Of a stretch of 64,000 nt of DNA, positions 9,107 to 16,823 are shown one piece after another. How positions within the stretch are numbered: the first letter of the stretch is position 1; each line of letters starts with the position of its first letter. The position numbers and the translations under genes are program-made. The notes beneath the pieces are model-generated. The model ran no database searches. It was not told the origin of the DNA and was given only the letters and a program-made list of their open reading frames with translations. Origin of the DNA: RPQJ01 sp963706535 (GTDB lineage: Bacteria > Pseudomonadota > Gammaproteobacteria > Steroidobacterales > Steroidobacteraceae); NCBI GenBank assembly GCA_963706535.1, contig CAVPMU010000011.1, forward strand, positions 1 through 64,000, in the 5' to 3' direction.

Positions 9107-9431
9107 CGCCCACTTCCTCCCGGATCTGTCGCAGCACGTGCACCGGGATGTTCTCGGCCACATTCTTCGGGTACATCGTCAGCATCCAGATGACACCGTG
9201 TGCGCGTCGCACGTAGTAGATCACCCGGTATCCTCCACGCTTACCCCGGCCCGGTGCCGCCCAGCGCAGCTTGCGGATGCCACCTGAACCCGGGATCACC
9301 GGGCCCGCTCCCGGGTTGGCCATCAGCGCGTATTGCAGCGCGGCGTACTCGACGTCCGTCATGTTCTCGAGCACGAGCTTCGTGAAGAGTCGCGTCTCGA
9401 CAAAACTGAACAACGGTTGATTATACGGCAT
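9099..9431 (-). CDS. HigB/RelE-type mRNA interferase toxin
   Basis: A 110-residue protein with the RelE/HigB core GSGGIRKLRWAAPGRGKRGG and YRVIYYVRRAHGVIWMLTMY followed by K-N-V-A-E. This pattern is typical of host-inhibition type toxins that cut ribosome-bound mRNA. It is the first gene of a toxin-first module with the antitoxin overlapping by 8 bases. It lies between the Rhs array and the chromosomal arg region and probably stabilises that junction. Confidence 0.85.
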   Translation of the reverse strand: MPYNQPLFSFVETRLFTKLVLENMTDVEYAALQYALMANPGAGPVIPGSGGIRKLRWAAPGRGKRGGYRVIYYVRRAHGVIWMLTMYPKNVAENIPVHVLRQIREEVGDG

Positions 9432-9568
9432 TGCCGTATTCCGTCAATCGTAGTGCGGGTGGCTGATTACACCCGGCGAGCCACACCAGTGCGAAGCGCC
9501 ATTTCTCGCGCGAATGCCGAGTTATTGCCCGCAATAGCGGCGCGGCCGAAGCACGGGCCCATGGATTC

Positions 9569-9606
9569 GGCCGGCGCGCCGACCTCCGCACTAACCGCTA
9601 GTCATT
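9569..9606. repeat. Partial copy of the intergenic palindromic repeat family
   Basis: This stretch shares the CGGCCGGCGCGCCG core seen near 12368 and 32262, and the tail CACTAACCGCTAGTCATTGATCATTAG resembles the right arm of the element at 15714. No heptamer arm is present. It occupies the roughly 200-base gap between the toxin-antitoxin module and the DUF1329 gene. The remainder of that gap shows nothing recognisable. Confidence 0.6.
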
Positions 9607-9634
9607 GATCATTAGTCACTCTCTTCGTTTCCTC

Positions 9635-10993
9635 CTACAGCGTGCCCCCCAGCCGCCGCAGCGCATCCGGACTGAAGTCCGTCACCCGTCCCTTCGCATT
9701 GAACTGGATCGGTTCCTTGATCTCGTTGTCGAAGCCGCCGGTGATGTAGCCGCCGCTGGTGAGGTCGTGGACGATGCCGAAGCGGTACCACGGCACCACT
9801 GCGTCGTAGCACTGGATGAACCCGTGCAGTGCGGCGCGCCACAGGCCGCCGCGCGAGTCGTAGGCATCCTCGGCGAGCACGCTCCAGCTGTCCTCGTCGA
9901 TGTAGAAGGTGCGGCGCGGGTAGATGTGCCGCTGGCCGCTCTTCAGCGTCGCCTCCACCACCCACACGCGGTGCAGCTCGTAACGCACGACGTCGGCGTT
10001 GATCGTGCCCTTGCCGATGATCTCCTTGTACTTGAGCGTCTTGTCCGACAGCTTGTAGGTGTTGTAGGGCACGTACATCTCGCGCTTGCCGAGTAGCTTC
10101 CATTCGTAGCGGTCCGGTGCGCCGTTGTAGGCGTCGACCTGGTCGGTGACGATCATGCCTTCCGAGCCGTCGTTGACGCCGTCATAGGCGAGGTCCGGCG
10201 CGCGACGCACGCGCCGGGCACCGGAGTTGTAGATCCAGGCGGAACGCTGCTCTGCGACCTGGTCGACCGGCTCGTGGACGAGGAAGATCGTGCCGCGCAG
10301 CGTCGCAGGCTCCGTGAAATAACCGAGCGCGTAGAAGAGCCGGTTCGGCTCGGAGTTCTCGACGTTCTGCGAATAGATGCGCTGGGACTTGAAGCCGATC
10401 TTGTAGAAGTCGCCGTTCGAGCGCACCGGGAAGGAATGGCCGGCGCGCACCACGCCGCCGCCGAGATAGCGCACGAGGTGGTTCCAGATCACCTCGAGGC
10501 CGTTCTCGGGAATCGGAAACGGCGTGGTCGAGCCGCCGAGGTCCTTGAGGCCGAAGCCCTGCAGCTTCACCTTGCCGGCCTGCGCCGCGACGCGGTCGGT
10601 GACCTCCTTCGGCAGCGCCGCCGTGCGCCGCGTCGGGTAGACGTTGATCCGATACTGCGGATACTTGCGCAGCAGCGCCACCTGTCCCGCGGTCAGCTTC
10701 GACTCGTGCTGCGCGGCGTTGGCCGCCGTAATCGTAAAGAGCGGCTTGTCGCCCGGGAACGGGTCGATGTAGCCCTGCTGCGGCGTCCAGCCGGCGGGCG
10801 GCTGCGTCAGGCCGCCTTCCCAGGCCGGAATCGTCCCGTCGGCATTGCCCGCCCGTTCCGCACCGATCGGCGTTAGGTCGTTGCCGAGGCGCGTGAAATC
10901 CGCCGCCACGGCGGTCGTCGCGCAGAACGCGGCGGAGAGGAGCAGGAGCCGGTGCAGGCGGGCACGGCGCAGCAGGGAGCCGGGAACGAGCAT
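9635..10993 (-). CDS. DUF1329 family exported protein
   Basis: A 452-residue protein with a signal peptide (basic start, RLLLLSAAFCATTAVAA, cleavage before DF). The mature start has the DUF1329 signature FTRLGNDLTPIGAERAGNADG followed by IPAWEGGLT. The length matches the family. DUF1329 proteins are envelope-associated and share a LolB/outer-membrane-like beta fold. They often occur near RND-type transporters or steroid and lipid genes, and no such neighbour is present here. The start is the ATG preceding the signal peptide; the open frame upstream is not protein-like. Confidence 0.85.
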   Translation of the reverse strand: MLVPGSLLRRARLHRLLLLSAAFCATTAVAADFTRLGNDLTPIGAERAGNADGTIPAWEGGLTQPPAGWTPQQGYIDPFPGDKPLFTITAANAAQHESKLTAGQVALLRKYPQYRINVYPTRRTAALPKEVTDRVAAQAGKVKLQGFGLKDLGGSTTPFPIPENGLEVIWNHLVRYLGGGVVRAGHSFPVRSNGDFYKIGFKSQRIYSQNVENSEPNRLFYALGYFTEPATLRGTIFLVHEPVDQVAEQRSAWIYNSGARRVRRAPDLAYDGVNDGSEGMIVTDQVDAYNGAPDRYEWKLLGKREMYVPYNTYKLSDKTLKYKEIIGKGTINADVVRYELHRVWVVEATLKSGQRHIYPRRTFYIDEDSWSVLAEDAYDSRGGLWRAALHGFIQCYDAVVPWYRFGIVHDLTSGGYITGGFDNEIKEPIQFNAKGRVTDFSPDALRRLGGTL

Positions 10994-11052
10994 GAAGCCT
11001 CCGGGAGTACGCGGGACTGGTCGCGCGATACTACCCGTTGGCCGCAGCGCGT

Positions 11053-12243
11053 CTAGCGATCCTTGCGCCGCCTGGCGCCCACCCGCCGGTAGGCCTCGCG
11101 GAACGGAATGCCTTCCTTCGCCACCAGTTCGTTGGCCTCCGCCGCGGCGTGGATGTCGTCGTCCATGCGGATGGCCTCGGGCTTGAACCTGAGCTGCGGG
11201 ATGGCCGCTGCCATGATGGCGAGCGACTCGCCGCAGATGTCGATCGAGCGGAACAACGGCGCCTTGATCAGCTGCAGGTCGCGCTGGTAGCCGGACGGCA
11301 GTTTCGCGGTGATGCCCATCACCTCCGCGAGGCACGCCTGCGCGGTGGCCGTGCGCCCGCGCACCAGTTCGAAGACGTTGGGATTGCGTTTCTGCGGCAT
11401 GATCGACGAGCCGGTCGTGAAGGCGTCCGGCAGCGCGACGAAGCCGAATTCGCGCGTGTAGAAGAGCAGCAGGTCGGAGGCGAGCCGCCCCATGTCCTGC
11501 ATCAGGAGCGCGACCTGGAAGAGAACCTCGGCCTCAGCCTTGCCGCGCGAGAGCTGCACCGCGGTGACGGGCTCGTGGTTCTGCGGGAAACCGAGCCGCG
11601 TGCGGGTCGCCTCGCGATTCACCGGCAGGTTCGGCGTGCCATAGCCGGCGGCGGAACCGAGTGGGTTCTTCTGGATGCGCCGGTGCGCGTGCCTGAGTCC
11701 GTCGGCGTCATCGTCGATTTCCGCCGCGAAGCCGCGTGCCCACAGCGAGACCGAGCTCGGCATGGCCTGCTGCATGTGCGTGTAGCCGGGCAGCGCGACC
11801 TCTCCCTGTTCGGCGGCCAGCGCCTCGAGCGCCACCGCGACCTTGCGTGCGCCGTCCACGAGAGCCTCGATGGCGTCACGCAGGTACAGGCGCAGCGCGG
11901 TCAGCACCTGGTCGTTGCGCGAACGCCCGGCGTGCAGCCGCGCACCGGCCTCGCCGACCTTCCTCGTCAGCAGCGTCTCGAGTGCCGTCTGGCCATCCTC
12001 GAGTTCGAGCGTCACCGACCACTCGCCGCGCGCATGCGCCTCGCCGATCTCGCGCAGTCCGTCGCTTATCGCAGTGAGATCCGCAGCGGACAGCAGCCCG
12101 CACTCGTGCAGCATCTCCGCGTGGGCGATGGACGCGCGCACGTCGTAGGCCACCAGCCGGTTGTCGAGCGCGTGGTCCTCGCCCGCCGTGTAGCGCAGCA
12201 CGCGTTCGTCGAGCGGTGCGCCTTTGTCCCAGAGTCGTGTCAC
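11053..12243 (-). CDS. argH: Argininosuccinate lyase
   Basis: Cleaves argininosuccinate to arginine and fumarate, the last step of the pathway. The N-terminus (LWDKG), the HAGRSRNDQV segment and the fumarase-superfamily signature GSSIMPQKRNPN identify it. At 396 residues it is shorter than the roughly 430-460 of relatives, mainly in the C-terminal part. It is the last gene of the leftward arg cluster. It is separated from argB by about 200 bases that contain a large palindromic repeat element, which may attenuate its expression. Confidence 0.95.
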   Translation of the reverse strand: MTRLWDKGAPLDERVLRYTAGEDHALDNRLVAYDVRASIAHAEMLHECGLLSAADLTAISDGLREIGEAHARGEWSVTLELEDGQTALETLLTRKVGEAGARLHAGRSRNDQVLTALRLYLRDAIEALVDGARKVAVALEALAAEQGEVALPGYTHMQQAMPSSVSLWARGFAAEIDDDADGLRHAHRRIQKNPLGSAAGYGTPNLPVNREATRTRLGFPQNHEPVTAVQLSRGKAEAEVLFQVALLMQDMGRLASDLLLFYTREFGFVALPDAFTTGSSIMPQKRNPNVFELVRGRTATAQACLAEVMGITAKLPSGYQRDLQLIKAPLFRSIDICGESLAIMAAAIPQLRFKPEAIRMDDDIHAAAEANELVAKEGIPFREAYRRVGARRRKDR

Positions 12244-12271
12244 CGGAGGCTCCGAAGAGAGTGAGTAATGA

Positions 12272-12427
12272 ATAGCGGTTGGCGGTTAGTGGGGAGGCCG
12301 GATAGGGGATAGGGGATAGGGGATAGGGGATAGGGGATAGGGGATAGGGGATAGTAGGAAATTATTGCGGCCGGCGCGCCGGCCTTCTGACTATCCCCTA
12401 TCCCCTATCCCCTATCCCCTATCCCCT
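12272..12427. repeat. Heptamer palindrome element between argB and argH
   Basis: A left block with an octamer-like motif (GCGGTTGGCGGTTAGTG) is followed by seven GGGGATA units. A spacer with the palindromic core GCGGCCGGCGCGCCGGCC comes next, then five TATCCCC units. The arms are perfect reverse complements and would form a hairpin of at least 35 bp in the arg transcript. The G-rich strand also fits a four-tetrad G-quadruplex pattern. Confidence 0.9.
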
Positions 12428-12445
12428 GATCACCATCCCCTTTCT

Positions 12446-13375
12446 TCAGGCTGCGCCTTGCTCGGCCGGACTCAGCGCCTTCGTATCCGCCACCACCAGC
12501 GTGCCGGTGCCCTCGTTCGTAAAGATTTCCGCGAGCAGCGCGTCGGGCGCGGCGTAGGAAATCACGTGCACGCGGCGCACGCCGCCGCGGATCGCGGACT
12601 CGATGGCGCTCGACTTCGGCAGCATGCCGTCGGACAGCGCGCCTTCCTCGCGCAGGCGTCGCAGGCCCGCGACGTCCGTGTAGGAGATGAGCGAACGCGG
12701 GTCGTCGAGACGCTCGAGGATGCCGGGTGCGCCGGTGCAGAGGATCAGCTTCTCGGCGACCAGCGCCCCGCCCATCGCCGCAGCGACGGTGTCCGCATTG
12801 ATGTTGAGCAGCTGGCCGGACGGGTCGGATGACAGCGGACTCACCACCGGCAGGAAGCCTGCGTCGAGCAGGCGCGTGATCACCGAGGACTCGATGCCGT
12901 CGATGTCGCCGACCATGCCGTAGTCCACGACTTCGCCGCTCGCGAGCGTGACCGGTGCGCGCCGGTGTGCCTTGACGAGGCCCCCGTCCACGCCGCTGAT
13001 GCCCACGGCCGAGATGCCGAACTCGCGGCACAGGGCCAGCAGACGGGTGTTGATGAGTCCGTTCAGCACCATGCTCGTCGCATCGATGGCGGCGGCATCG
13101 GTGACGCGCCGGCCCTGCACCATGCGCGTCTCGAAGCCCATCTTCGCCGCGACTTCGTCGAGCTGCGGGCCACCGCCGTGCACGAGCACCACGCGGATGC
13201 CGAGGTGGTGCAGGATCGCGACCTGCTCGACGAACGCGCGCATCGTCGCCGCGTCACGGAATGCGCCGCCGCCGGTCTTGATGATGAAGACCTTGCCCTT
13301 GTACATGTGTATGTACGGCGCAGCGCCGCGGAGCGCGCGCACGGTGACGGCCTGTTCGCCCTTGTGTCCGATCAT
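12446..13375 (-). CDS. argB: Acetylglutamate kinase
   Basis: Phosphorylates N-acetylglutamate, the second committed arginine step. Amino-acid-kinase features are present: FIIKTGGGAF phosphate loop, VLVHGGGPQLDEVA, and LLNINADTVAAAMGGAL near the ATP site. At 309 residues it is a stand-alone kinase and lacks the C-terminal GNAT synthase domain found in the bifunctional enzyme of Xanthomonas. The start MIGHKGEQ lies 7 bases after argF', implying co-translation. Confidence 0.95.
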   Translation of the reverse strand: MIGHKGEQAVTVRALRGAAPYIHMYKGKVFIIKTGGGAFRDAATMRAFVEQVAILHHLGIRVVLVHGGGPQLDEVAAKMGFETRMVQGRRVTDAAAIDATSMVLNGLINTRLLALCREFGISAVGISGVDGGLVKAHRRAPVTLASGEVVDYGMVGDIDGIESSVITRLLDAGFLPVVSPLSSDPSGQLLNINADTVAAAMGGALVAEKLILCTGAPGILERLDDPRSLISYTDVAGLRRLREEGALSDGMLPKSSAIESAIRGGVRRVHVISYAAPDALLAEIFTNEGTGTLVVADTKALSPAEQGAA

Positions 13376-13382
13376 CCTGGTA

Positions 13383-14381
13383 TCACCCCTCGAGCAGTCT
13401 GTAGAGCACGGCCATCTGTACGACCATGCGGTTGGCGGCTTCCTGGACCACGCGGCTGCGCGGGCCGTCGAGCACCTCGTCCGCGACGGCGACGTTGCGC
13501 CGCACGGGCAGGCAATGCATGAAATGGCAGTCGTCGCGCGTGGCGGAGAACCACGACTCGCGCACGCACCAGTCCACCAGCGGTTCGCGCAGGCGCGCCT
13601 CGGCCTCGGCGTCGCCGTAGCAGGCCGGCGAGCCCCACTCCTTGGCGTAGACGACGTGCGCACCGGCGAGTGCAGCGGTGCGATCGCCCGTCTCGCTCAA
13701 CGTCCCGCCGGAGGCTTCGGCGGCCGCACGGGCCTTCGACATGATCGCCTCGGGCAGGGCATAGCCCTCCGGTCGCAGCACCACGACCTCCATGCCGCGC
13801 TGCGCCGCCATGTGCACCGTCGCGGCAGGCACGGCGAGCGGCAACGCGCGTGGGTGGTAGACCCAGCTCAGCACGAACTTGCCCTGGCGCGGCACCGCGA
13901 GGTCGTCCATGGTCTTCCAGTCCGCGAGCGCCTGGCAGGGATGGTTGACCGCGGACTCCAGGTTCACGAACGGCTTGTCGCAGAGGTCCGCCATCAGCCG
14001 GAACTGCGTCTCGGCCAGGTCGTTCGCGAGGTCCTTGCCCTCCGCGAAGGAACGAATGCCGAGCGCATCGCAATAAGACGCGAGCACCGGGATTGCCTCG
14101 CGCACGTGCTCCGCCGCGCCGCCGTTCATCACGGCACCGGTCCTCGTCTCGACCTGCCAGGTGCCCTGGCCCGGGGTCACGACGAATGCCGTGCCGCCGA
14201 GCCGCATCATGCCGGCCTGGAACGACGACAGCGTGCGCAGCGACGGGTTCATGAACAGCAGGCCCAGGATCCTGCCGGCGAGTGCGCGCGGCTCCGGGTG
14301 CTCCTGCAGCCGGCGCGAGAGCGCGACGAGGTCGGCGACCTGGTCGCGGGAGAAGTCGGCGAGGTCCAGAAAGCGGTTCAT
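13383..14381 (-). CDS. argF': N-acetylornithine carbamoyltransferase
   Basis: A 332-residue transcarbamylase of the acetylornithine-specific type known from Xanthomonas. It carries the carbamoyl-phosphate motif NPSLRTLSSFQAGM instead of S-T-R-T-R, and NHPCQALADWKTMDDL. HCLPVRRN occurs near the C-terminus. Family knowledge says such enzymes make N-acetylcitrulline, so a dedicated deacetylase is needed afterwards; none is seen in this window. It is the second-last enzyme pair with argB in the leftward operon, and its ATG directly follows a heptamer repeat. Confidence 0.9.
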   Translation of the reverse strand: MNRFLDLADFSRDQVADLVALSRRLQEHPEPRALAGRILGLLFMNPSLRTLSSFQAGMMRLGGTAFVVTPGQGTWQVETRTGAVMNGGAAEHVREAIPVLASYCDALGIRSFAEGKDLANDLAETQFRLMADLCDKPFVNLESAVNHPCQALADWKTMDDLAVPRQGKFVLSWVYHPRALPLAVPAATVHMAAQRGMEVVVLRPEGYALPEAIMSKARAAAEASGGTLSETGDRTAALAGAHVVYAKEWGSPACYGDAEAEARLREPLVDWCVRESWFSATRDDCHFMHCLPVRRNVAVADEVLDGPRSRVVQEAANRMVVQMAVLYRLLEG

Positions 14382-14382
14382 G

Positions 14383-14417
14383 GGGAAGGGGATAGGGGAT
14401 AGGGGATAGGGGATAGT
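14383..14417. repeat. Single-arm heptamer repeat upstream of argF'
   Basis: Four to five GGGGATA/GGGGAAG units lie directly against the argF' start codon on the opposite reading of the transcript (C-rich in the mRNA). No matching right arm follows, so this copy is a half element and cannot form the hairpin by itself. Confidence 0.8.
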
Positions 14418-14440
14418 AGGAGAGGCTTCGCCGCGGAGGG

Positions 14441-15595
14441 TCAGGGGGGCAGGGTGGCGAGGGTATCGCGGAGCTGGGCGACGTGCGATTCGGAGAGGAC
14501 GTAGGGCGCGAGGATGCGCACGACGTGGGGGTCGGCGCTGGTGCCGGCCAGTATGTCGCGCTCGAGCAGCTCGCGCTGCACGTCCTTCGCGGGGCGGCGG
14601 GTGCGGAGCCCCGCGAGCAGGCCCGCGCCCTGCACTGCTTCGACGGGGCCGATGACGCAGGTCTCGCGGATCTGCCGCGAGCGCTCGCGCACGTTCGCGA
14701 GCAGGCCCTCGCCCTCGATGATGTCGACGACGGTCTCGATCAGCGCACAGGCCATCGGGCCGCCGCCGAAGGTCGTGCCGAGGAGATCGGTCGCGAGGTG
14801 CGCCGCCACGTGGTCGGCCATCAGCAGCGCCGAGCAGGGGAAGCCCGCGCCGAGCGCCTTAGCCGTCGTGATCATGTCCGGCGCCACGCCGTGCATGTTG
14901 CTCGCGAACGGGTAGCCCGTGCGTCCCATGCCGCACTGCACCTCGTCGCAGACCAGCATTGCGCAGGTCTCGCTGCAACGGGCACGCAGCGCGGTGAGGT
15001 ACTCGGCGCCCAGGTCCACTGCGCCCGCCACGCCCTGCACTGGCTCGACGATGACCGCCGCGGTGTCGGTCCCGATCACGCGGCCGACGGCTGCGAGGTC
15101 GCCGCGCGGGATGAACTCAACGTCGAACGGCGCCTGCGGAAAGCCGTACCACTTCCCAGCTGCGCCCCAGGTCACCGCACCGGCGGCGGCAGTGCGGCCG
15201 TGGAAGCTGCCCTCGATCGCGACCACCTTGCGCCGGCCGGTGATCCTGAGCGCGAGCTTGAGCGCGTTCTCGTTCGCCTCGGCACCCGTGTTCACGAAGA
15301 AGACCGTGTCGAGCCCCATGCCGGCGAAGTGTGCGAGCCGGGTCGCGGCGCGCGTGCGCACCTCGAGCGGCACGGCGTTGCTCTGGAACAGCAGGGTCTT
15401 CGCCTGCGTCTCCAGCGCCGCCAGCCAGCGCGGGTGCGAGTAGCCGAGCGCCGCGACCGCGTGCCCGCCGTAGAGATCGAGGATTCGACGGCCGTCGCGC
15501 GTGTGCAGGTGCACGCCCTCGGCGCCGGCGATATCGAGCGGCCATTGGGAGTAGACGGGAGCGAGGTGGTCGGCGGGTGACGCGGCGGTGGGCAT
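14441..15595 (-). CDS. argD: Acetylornithine aminotransferase
   Basis: A class III PLP aminotransferase of 384 residues that makes N-acetylornithine from N-acetylglutamate semialdehyde. Visible motifs are VFFVNTGAEANENALKLA, EGSFHGRT, the VCDEVQCGMGRTG aspartate region and ITTAKALGAGFP with the PLP lysine. It sits between argC and argF' in pathway order. The gap from argC carries a repeat element. Confidence 0.93.
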   Translation of the reverse strand: MPTAASPADHLAPVYSQWPLDIAGAEGVHLHTRDGRRILDLYGGHAVAALGYSHPRWLAALETQAKTLLFQSNAVPLEVRTRAATRLAHFAGMGLDTVFFVNTGAEANENALKLALRITGRRKVVAIEGSFHGRTAAAGAVTWGAAGKWYGFPQAPFDVEFIPRGDLAAVGRVIGTDTAAVIVEPVQGVAGAVDLGAEYLTALRARCSETCAMLVCDEVQCGMGRTGYPFASNMHGVAPDMITTAKALGAGFPCSALLMADHVAAHLATDLLGTTFGGGPMACALIETVVDIIEGEGLLANVRERSRQIRETCVIGPVEAVQGAGLLAGLRTRRPAKDVQRELLERDILAGTSADPHVVRILAPYVLSESHVAQLRDTLATLPP

Positions 15596-15608
15596 GGCGT
15601 TCTGGAGA

Positions 15609-15746
15609 AAGCGGTTGGTGATCAGCGGTTGGCGGTTAGTGGGGAGGAAGAGAAGGGGATAGGGGGTAGGGGATAGGGGATAGCAAGAGGTCTTGGCCCG
15701 CGTGCGGGCCTCTTCACTAACCGCTGATCATTAGTCATGGATCACT
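15609..15746. repeat. Palindromic repeat element between argC and argD
   Basis: The left arm is GCGGTTGGTGATCAGCGGTT and related octamers plus four GGGGATA-like units. The core is GGCCCGCGTGCGGGCC, itself a hairpin. The right arm CACTAACCGCTGATCATTAG pairs with the octamer part of the left arm, not with the heptamers. This copy is therefore a chimera of the two arm types used by the family. Confidence 0.85.
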
Positions 15747-15761
15747 TTCTCGCGCTTCGCC

Positions 15762-16823
15762 TCAGGTCCATCCCGGTGCCGCCTGCGCGAGCCCTGCCGT
15801 CTCCTCGTACCCGAGCATCCGGTTCATCCACTGCACCGCGCCGCCGGCGGCGCCCTTGGTGAGGTTGTCGATCGCGCACATCACCGCGATCGATTCGCCG
15901 TGCGCCACGCCGGTGAGCTGCGCGTAGTTGCTCGCGACCACGTCCTTCACGCGGGGCAGTTCGCCGCCCACGCGCACGAACACCGACTGGTCGTAGTACT
16001 CGCGGAGCGCGTGGACGAGCTCGTGGCTGGTGAGCGACTGGCGCGCGACGGCCTGCACCGTGACGTGGATGCCGCGCGCGAACGGCCCGGAGTGCGGCAC
16101 GAAGTTGAACTCGGCCTCGACGCCCGACGCCGCCATTGCGAGCGCCGTCACCTCGGGCGTGTGGCGATGCGCCAGCACGTTGTAGGCGTATAGATCGCCG
16201 TGGCGCTGAGGGTGGTGGGTCCCGGCCGTGGGCTGCCGGCCCGAGCCCGTGCTGCCCGTGATGCCGCTCACGAACAGGCGCGGCTCGACGAGGCCGAGCG
16301 AGAGCAACGGGACGCTCGCGAGCAGGATCGCCGTCGCGAAGCAGCCGGGATGCGCCACGTGCGCGGTGTGGAGCGCGTTCAGATGCTCCGGGACCGCGCA
16401 GGTAAACTCCGGGATGCGGTCGGGCGCGCCGTGCGCGTGCTTGTAGACGGCCTCGTATGCGGCGGCCGTTCGGTAACGGAAATCGGCCGAGATGTCGACG
16501 ACGCGCGGCTCCGTGCCGGCCTGCTCGGCCGTGGCCAGCAGCCGGTCGATGAGGCCCGCCGAGACGCCGTGCGGCGCGGCCGAGAACACCGCCGTCGTCG
16601 GATTCGCCGCGACGTACTCGAGCACCTCGTCGTGGCCTGCAAAACGCAGGTGCGGCAGGACCGGTTGCAGGTGCCGGAAGAACTGCGCCACCGGTTCGTC
16701 CGGCTGGCTGTCGGAGGCCACCGCGGCGAGGTCGAGGTAGGGGTGGGCGGCGAGCAGCCGCAGCAGTTCGCCGGCCACGTAGCCGGTTCCGCCGAGCACG
16801 ATCGCGGGGATGCGCGCGGTCAT
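15762..16823 (-). CDS. argC: N-acetyl-gamma-glutamyl-phosphate reductase
   Basis: NADPH-dependent reduction of acetylglutamyl phosphate. The N-terminal nucleotide fold GGTGYVAGELLRLLAAHP and the catalytic cysteine in HPGCFATAILL are plain, with SGVTGSTGSGR-type loop sequence (GITGSTGSGRQ) after it. At 353 residues the length is normal. The start codon overlaps the stop of the upstream P-loop gene by 4 bases (ATGA), so the two are translationally coupled. Confidence 0.95.
   Translation of the reverse strand: MTARIPAIVLGGTGYVAGELLRLLAAHPYLDLAAVASDSQPDEPVAQFFRHLQPVLPHLRFAGHDEVLEYVAANPTTAVFSAAPHGVSAGLIDRLLATAEQAGTEPRVVDISADFRYRTAAAYEAVYKHAHGAPDRIPEFTCAVPEHLNALHTAHVAHPGCFATAILLASVPLLSLGLVEPRLFVSGITGSTGSGRQPTAGTHHPQRHGDLYAYNVLAHRHTPEVTALAMAASGVEAEFNFVPHSGPFARGIHVTVQAVARQSLTSHELVHALREYYDQSVFVRVGGELPRVKDVVASNYAQLTGVAHGESIAVMCAIDNLTKGAAGGAVQWMNRMLGYEETAGLAQAAPGWT

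Noticed and set aside
12300..12430. A CRISPR-like array made of the GGGGATA units
   Set aside because: The units are directly adjacent with no unique spacers, they reverse orientation across a core, and no cas gene is in the window.
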